From assembly GCA_003550305.1 (NCBI GenBank), contig QKYT01000724.1, positions 1 to 14,420 of the forward strand: a stretch of DNA of 14,420 bases. The letters are read 5' to 3'. Both the position numbers and the translations under genes were made by a program. Shown here piece by piece: positions 9,893 to 14,420 of this stretch (the first letter of the stretch is position 1; each line of letters starts with the position of its first letter). The DNA comes from Glomus cerebriforme. Taxonomy: Eukaryota; Glomeromycota; Glomeromycetes; Glomerales; Glomeraceae. A model generated the notes under the pieces. The model did not search any database and was not told the DNA's origin. It saw only the letters and a program-made list of their open reading frames with translations.

Positions 9893-10470
9893 TAAATAGT
9901 TGCTTAGAAATAAATTTTTATTTTAAGTTAGAAAGAGGTCATAACGTTAATAGGTAAAGTAATTGTTGTAGAAATTTTTTTCAATTCTGAAAAAAATATA
10001 AGCAAAAAAATATGAATTAGAATCCCTTTGAGATCAAAAACTTTAGAGCGTAAATTTAATTCTGGGTAATATAAATTACATTTTGGGACTAAAGAAATTC
10101 TATTTATATTGAAATTATTGTGATTCATTTTATATAATAAAAAGAAGTATAGCAATTTAAAATTAACCTTTTTAACTTTAAATCTTTAATATTAATAATG
10201 ATTTCGAATTGAACATCATTTATATAACATTTTTCGGCTTTTTTTTTTTAAAAAAAAAAGAAAAAAAAAATTAAAATATGGGTATGTTATAGCCCAAATT
10301 CTATTATGTCCTAAATCAAAACCTTATATCCGAAATTTGATCATATCCTAAACTAACCCAGTCTTAGATGGTAGTTTGAGACGTTAAATTTAAAATTTAC
10401 TAGTTTGGTTAAATTTTGGACATAGGATTGTCCTACTATTAATTTGGGATATCCCAAGTTGGATTTGGTA
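8847..10470. repeat. Duplicate of 6344-7967 (3' part and downstream flank of copy 2)
   Basis: The offset is a constant 2503 and the match includes the N positions (6474/8977 and 6519/9022) and the whole foldback element. The only difference I see is T11A10 at 10239-10259 against T10A11 at 7736-7756. It ends at 10470; unique sequence starts at 10471, the position matching the N at 7968. Confidence 0.9.
10280..10455. repeat. Second copy of the foldback (MITE-like) element
   Basis: Same arms and middle as the element at 7777-7952, carried along in the duplicated downstream flank of copy 2. Its presence is explained by the duplication, not by a second insertion. Confidence 0.45.
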
Positions 10471-10887
10471 CAAAAATATTTTTTTTTTTTGTAATATGCA
10501 ATCAATGTTTCTAATATATTAAATTCCATACAATTTTCTCAATTAGACCTTTTTGATCGTGCATAATTTATCAATTAGTTACTATTAGGGAGAAATCATG
10601 AGTAATTAACAAAAAATAGAAATTTTTCATGTGAACAAATAACAATGATCGGAATTTTGCGTAATGTAATTTATTATTATAATTTTGACTCATTTTTATA
10701 TTTTTTATATTCTTAATATTTTTAATTATATAAATACCACCAAAATTCCCATATTATTTTTTTTAAAAAAAAAATATTAAAATATCCTTAGAGCTCATTC
10801 ACCTTATTTTATATGGGTTACTACCTAATGATTATTCAAAATTTATTTTTCTCTATCCTTTTTTAACAACTATTTCATTGCTTTTAT
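10471..10887. other. AT-rich intergenic stretch, no gene seen
   Basis: Unique sequence after the duplicated block. It holds only A and T runs, including T8A10 at 10757-10774. Nothing coding is visible. Confidence 0.6.
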
Positions 10888-11110
10888 ATTCCCTCTTATC
10901 TTCCTTATACTGTATATGGGGTCTTCCTCTATCAGGCAAGGAAACCAGTAATACCAGTCAGTTAGTCGAGTATCTTCTATCTGGCGGGTTTGGTATTTTT
11001 TTTTTAAATTCTTTAAACTTCCTCTTCTCTTCCTTATACTGTATATAGAAGTCTTCTTCGTATCAGGCAAGGAAAGACCGGTCAAATAGTTGAATATATC
11101 CTATCTGCGG
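10888..11110. repeat. Pair of imperfect direct repeats spaced 129 bp
   Basis: The units are roughly 10888-10986 and 11017-11110. Both contain TTCCTTATACTGTATAT (at 10901 and 11030), then TCTTC with a nearby TATCAGGCAAGGAAA, then GTCA with TAGTTGA or TAGTCGA, then ATC and CTATCTG with GCGG. Because 129 is a multiple of three, a minus-strand reading shows IYSIRK-RG twice, 43 residues apart, but I do not consider it a gene. The units may belong to a dispersed repeat family. Confidence 0.6.
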
Positions 11111-11121
11111 TCTACACAGAT

Positions 11122-11398
11122 TTGGAGAAAGTGATGTTTCAACGAATTTTTAAAAGAAAAATTGGATTCTTTTTCATGAGTGGACATAAGTCATTAAACA
11201 GAATATGTATTAAGAAGAACAAAATACCAGAAAAGATAGTAAAATTGATGATAGATATTTTTACCAATAAAACAAAAAATGATAATAATGAACAGCAAAA
11301 TTATTGAAGAATTCAAAGTAGGAGATGGTTGGACCAAGGAAGCCTACATTTACTTTTTCACCATTGGCTATTACTCCTTTGCCAACCAATACTGTAGG
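11122..11398 (+). mobile_element. Probable relic of a LINE-type reverse transcriptase
   Basis: The frame from 11122 reads HKSLNRICIKKNKIPEKIVK and LMIDIFTNKTKN before a stop at 11305. The pattern IPEKI-LI-IFTN resembles a segment of LINE reverse transcriptases just before the DQG motif (recalled family knowledge). Shortly after, in shifted frames, come EEFKVGDG and LDQGSLHL with CQPIL, which can be matched to the expected GDG, DQG and DPLL-like positions. The catalytic motifs are not seen and at least two frameshifts are needed, so it is dead. It runs directly into the BTB/BACK relic. Confidence 0.45.
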
Positions 11399-11810
11399 AG
11401 ATATATTTAAATCAATGACTCAATTTGACAAAACAGCTGTGTGAAGATATTCTTGAACTTTTTGTTGCATCTGACGAACTGTTACTTGGAGAGTTAGTAG
11501 AAAATTTACAAGAACACTTAATTAAGCAACAACAAAACTGAGTTCAACCAAATTTCATTTTCATTCTAAATCAGTTTATAAATTCAAAAAACTGCAATAT
11601 TATTGTTAATTAAATGGAGTATTGAGCAAATTCCTGATCTGGGAAGTGAGAATAAAATAGATATACATGGAGTAACGAAAATTATGAAGCATTAAAGAAA
11701 CTTTTATACCTCTCATTCTGATTGTGAAAATTTCTCCTACGGATTTTTTAGATAAAGTCCAACTTATAAGGATTTTTTGATACCAAAACAATAACCTTAT
11801 CACCTAGAAC
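11398..11810 (+). pseudogene. Decayed BTB/BACK-domain gene (second-exon remnant)
   Basis: A splice-acceptor-like TGTAG at 11394-11398 is followed by AGATATATT, as at exon 2 of the intact copies. At 11422-11514 the frame reads NLTKQLCEDILELFVASDEL, then LLGELVENLQEHLIK, the BTB C terminus into BACK, then a stop and VQPNFIFIL. A shifted frame from 11609 reads IKWSIEQIPDLGSENK. Further shifts give WSNENYEALKK, IPLILIVKISPTDFLDKV and YKDFLIPKQ. Against the intact copies about 45-50 residues of BACK are missing between SKNCN and IKWSIEQ, and no first exon or TLDc part is found. It is more like other family members than the three local copies, so it is an older relic, not a recent duplicate. Confidence 0.75.
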
Positions 11811-12639
11811 AAGATCGAAGATTAAATATAATTATTAATTGGATTAATATAACGTCGTAGCCTTATTTAGTCGGGTGGAATTTTGAAACATAGTAATTAG
11901 GATCTAATTTTGTCAGGACACATTGTTTATGAATATTCTTGTCACAATTATTAAAATAGCTTAAATATAGAGAAATAGAAACTTTTATTATAGACATGCC
12001 ATAATTTTATGTTATTTATTTTAAATATAGCAATAGTGAAATTGACTTTTTTATGAGAATTATAAATCAAATCATTGATTTTTAAAATAAAATAAAAATA
12101 TTTAAATAATAAGGAGAATGTTATCATTTTACTTTGATTTATGCAGTTATAACATCACAATGTATAACGACTTAATATTTACTGCGCCTGCTATCGCTCA
12201 AGAATTGCAAAAAAAAAAAAAAAATTAATTTAATTCTATTCCAAAGAGGGAATAAATTTAAAATGCATCATACCGTTGTTATATCTTTTAAAATATTTTT
12301 GATAGTTTCACTTATTAATTATTACTTACCTAAACTTCTAATCAATCATATTTTATTTACATTAAAACTAAAGTTGCTAGAAAATTTTAGTATATTAAAC
12401 TTGATAAATGTATTTACAATAATAAATTATAATGAATCATGTTATTTTTATATTACGTGAAATTTTCATAAAACTTTGTTATCAAGACTTCCATAAAAAA
12501 ATAAAATTTATGTATAAAGTTCATGATTTTATTTACATCAAAATTTTTACAAAAAAGTCTTTTTCTTACAAATTAATTAACTTATCTGTTTTTTTAGAGT
12601 GTTGGGCATGGTAAAATAAAAGAAAAAAAAAAAACAAAA
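11811..12639. other. AT-rich stretch, no supported gene
   Basis: Short open frames at 12263-12460 and 12432-12614 have compositions expected from AT-rich noncoding DNA. One feature stands out: a more complex segment ACTGCGCCTGCTATCGCTCA at 12181-12200 ends in a run of 16 A at 12209-12224, which could be the 3' end of a retroposed sequence. Otherwise nothing is seen. Confidence 0.55.
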
Positions 12640-13178
12640 TCATGTAAGGGATAAAGGAGTGACAAAAACTAGCCAATCCATCATTTCATTTTTGAGATAC
12701 ACTCTCTCAAATTTTGCATGTGTCGTGCCTGTTACTACCACACGGCAACCTTTCCTTTCTTCATTCCATGCATTTAGATGCATTAGAAGGTTAAGTCGTA
12801 TGTGTTTTTGAGGTATTGGAGGGTTAGGTTTGAAGAGCACACCATGTTCATCAACAACTAGGAGTGTCTTTTGTTATCATCCATTATATTTGAAACCATT
12901 GTCTGAAACACCTTTTCTTCATTTTCCTCTGAATGGAAGCGCATGCAGATATCTTGGCATCAGGTCTGTAAACGATACAAGAAAGTAAGTGAAAGAAATT
13001 GGGAATAATTAGACTCGTTATATATTGAAAGATGGCTTCTGTGATGGATCAACGTTTTTCTAATTTTTTTCAATCTTATTAACAAAATTCTTATTCTTTT
13101 ATTCCAAAAATACTGATTATCTATACTCTCAAGAATCTTTATGTTGTGATGTTTCAACTCGATGTCTCTTAGAGTCAC
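12640..13178 (-). pseudogene. Broken P-loop NTPase-like gene with Walker B motif
   Basis: Read on the minus strand from 13178. The first open part (13178-12963) ends SLTFLYRLQT, then an in-frame stop at 12962-12960. The same frame goes on as CQDICMRFHSEENEEKVFQT and MVSNIMDDNKRHS to a second stop at 12860. A frameshift near 12861 gives LVVDEHGVLFKPNPPIPQKH, then GCRVVVTGTTHAKFERVYLK and LVFVTPLSLT. LVVDEH has the Walker B form (hydrophobic run, Asp-Glu), and VVTGTTH with FVTP is where sensor-type strands occur in STAND- or Crinkler-like ATPases (recalled resemblance). The Walker A part was not found. One stop plus one frameshift mean it is inactive unless these are sequencing errors. Confidence 0.5.
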
Positions 13179-14138
13179 GATTTCCTATTATTCCAGCTGC
13201 ATCCTTCATAAATGTTTTCAACTTGATTAACTTTTTTAGAGTTATAATCGTGTTCTATTACTATTAAACTGACTATTAATATTCTCAAGAAATTCAGAAA
13301 GCATCATTCATGGAATTAAATTAAAAGCCTTCAAGAGCATGGAATTTAGCAGTTTGAGCTATGAAAATCAGGATATAAATAATTGTAATAATTCTAAAAG
13401 AGTTATCGTGCAGAGAAAGATGATTATCAAGTAATTCTAATGCTTCAATTACCTTAATAACTATGACTAGAAGAAGAGTAAAACTTTGGAATGTTTCGTA
13501 TTTGCTAGCGAACAAACTTAAAGTGTAAGAAAATGGATAATAAATGATTAAATTCAGATGAATGTTGTGGTCAAAACTTTCAAGATAGGGTTTTATAATG
13601 AAATTTGACTCTAATAGATATTATTACGAGGAAACAAAATAAATTTTTCTGAAAAATTCAATGTTTGTGCCTTTTTGATAATAATTTCAATTTCTGAGAG
13701 AGTACTAAATGACCATTGTTTTTGTATTTATTGACATCATATTTTAAATAATATATCTAATCAGGAGACAAATGACAACTATGATCAAAATTTTTAAGCA
13801 TAATATTTTATAATTATAAAAGAAATGAGAGAATTAAATATTGGGTAATAAATGAATGGACATTAATAATAATTACTATTAGTGAAAGGTTTATTTCTAT
13901 CATTTTCTCTATTTACAAATACAAAGTTTACTTTTGAACAAAAAAAATTAGTTGTAAATAAATAGAATTACATCATTAGGCATTAGCATCAATTAATTTT
14001 AAATAGGAATAAACGAATGTCAATAAATTATATAAATCTAGTATCCTTTTTATATTTAATAATAATTATTACTGATCAAAGATTTACTAACAATGATTTC
14101 TTTTATTTATTGTAATATAGTTAAATTAAAATAATTAA
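13179..14138. other. AT-rich intergenic stretch, no supported gene
   Basis: Short protein-like pieces occur on either strand near 13190-13540, for example minus-strand LKKLIKLKTFMKDAAGIIGN ending near 13185, which might be the upstream part of the broken NTPase gene in another frame. They are too short to call. From 13540 to 14138 only AT-rich low-complexity sequence is seen. Confidence 0.5.
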
Positions 14139-14298
14139 TAGTTATTCGGCACGAAGTGCCGAATAACTGTTATATTGGNTAAATCAAATTTGATTGGTTG
14201 GTTCGGGGCTCCGCAGGAGCCCGAACCAGTAGANCAATTTGATTCCCAATATTACAAGCTACCCTATGGGTAGCGTTAGTTATTCGGCACGAAGTGCC
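14139..14298. repeat. Compound element of GC-rich three-base-loop hairpins
   Basis: Several foldbacks lie in 160 bp. 14140-14168 has perfect 13-bp arms (AGTTATTCGGCAC, loop GAA). 14172-14252 is a longer inverted repeat: arms ATATTGG/CCAATAT, then AATCAAATT/AATTTGATT, with an inner hairpin at 14200-14227 (GGTTCGGGGCTCC against GGAGCCCGAACC, loop GCA, one bulged G). 14258-14274 has 7-bp arms (GCTACCC, loop TAT). The 22-nt TAGTTATTCGGCACGAAGTGCC at 14139-14160 is repeated exactly at 14277-14298, bounding the cluster. Two Ns (14179 and 14234) sit in the arms. This looks like a small mobile or repeated foldback element. Confidence 0.7.
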
Positions 14299-14319
14299 AA
14301 ATGAGTGATTTATCAGGTG

Positions 14320-14327
14320 TCACGTGA
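14320..14327. promoter_or_regulatory. E-box palindrome TCACGTGA
   Basis: An 8-bp palindrome with CACGTG core, the site type bound by bHLH factors in fungi. It lies about 80 bases before a run of ATG codons at the window end, a plausible promoter position. One site alone is weak evidence. Confidence 0.4.
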
Positions 14328-14406
14328 TTTTATCATTTCTCTAAATAAATCGCGTCTCTTTTTAAACTTTTCTTCTTGCTAAACTTACAGAGGTTAACTA
14401 ATAATA

Positions 14407-14420
14407 ATGATGATGAAAAA
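14407..14420 (+). CDS. Possible 5' end of a gene cut by the window end
   Basis: Three consecutive ATG codons (14407, 14410, 14413) then AAA, reading MMMK before the window stops. Upstream there is an E-box at 14320, a pyrimidine-rich stretch at 14352-14378 and an acceptor-like TTACAG at 14385-14390. Only a few codons are visible, so this rests on context alone. Confidence 0.25.

Noticed and set aside
13321..13515. Minus-strand 64-codon open frame rich in I, L and V, suggesting a membrane segment
   Set aside because: The hydrophobic bias follows from AT-rich codons. The plus strand of the same segment looks equally protein-like, and no homology is recognised.
14139..14298. CRISPR-like array or rho-independent terminator
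   Set aside because: There is only one pair of direct repeats with no spacer series, and the setting is fungal. The structure is nested hairpins, not repeat-spacer units.

Overview
The window looks like a nuclear scaffold piece from an arbuscular mycorrhizal fungus (Glomeromycotina, most like Rhizophagus). The reasons are very AT-rich intergenic DNA full of A and T runs, short introns (70-87 nt) of GTAAG...TAG type, and several copies of a BTB-BACK-TLDc protein gene, a family strongly expanded in these fungi. The organism call is an inference from sequence style and recalled family knowledge; no search was run.

Layout. 1-98 is probably one end of a hAT-like DNA transposon. 1333-1840 and 2291-2401 hold pieces of unrecognised, broken coding sequence, the first with a convincing 76-nt intron. 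2785-10470 is the core: three BTB-BACK-TLDc genes in the same orientation (copy 1 at 3207-4704, copy 2 at 5872-7389, copy 3 at 8392-9892), each with one phase-2 intron inside the BTB domain and a shared upstream block that is probably the core promoter. 10888-11110 has a 129-bp-spaced direct repeat. 11122-11398 is a probable LINE reverse transcriptase relic that runs straight into 11398-11810, a decayed BTB/BACK gene. 12640-13178 (minus) is a broken P-loop NTPase-like gene with a Walker B motif. 14139-14298 is a cluster of GC-rich three-base-loop hairpins, followed by an E-box and a possible gene start cut by the window end.

The most important observation is that copy 3 is a mosaic. Its upstream region, first exon and intron match copy 1. 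Its later coding sequence and 3' flank match copy 2. The copy-1-like part begins directly after a single N at 7968, and the copy-2-like part returns to unique sequence at 10471. This is the sequence expected from recombination between copies 1 and 2 that loses one repeat unit. It may be a real recombinant gene or a second haplotype/assembly path pasted in tandem. Single Ns at paralogue-informative sites make an assembly cause quite plausible, so the true gene number (two or three) is open.

The BTB-TLDc proteins are predicted cytoplasmic or nuclear adaptors (BTB/BACK for dimerisation and Cullin-3-type contacts, TLDc for an as yet unassigned role). Nothing in the window ties them to a specific pathway. 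Apart from the array, the window is mostly relics and repeats.
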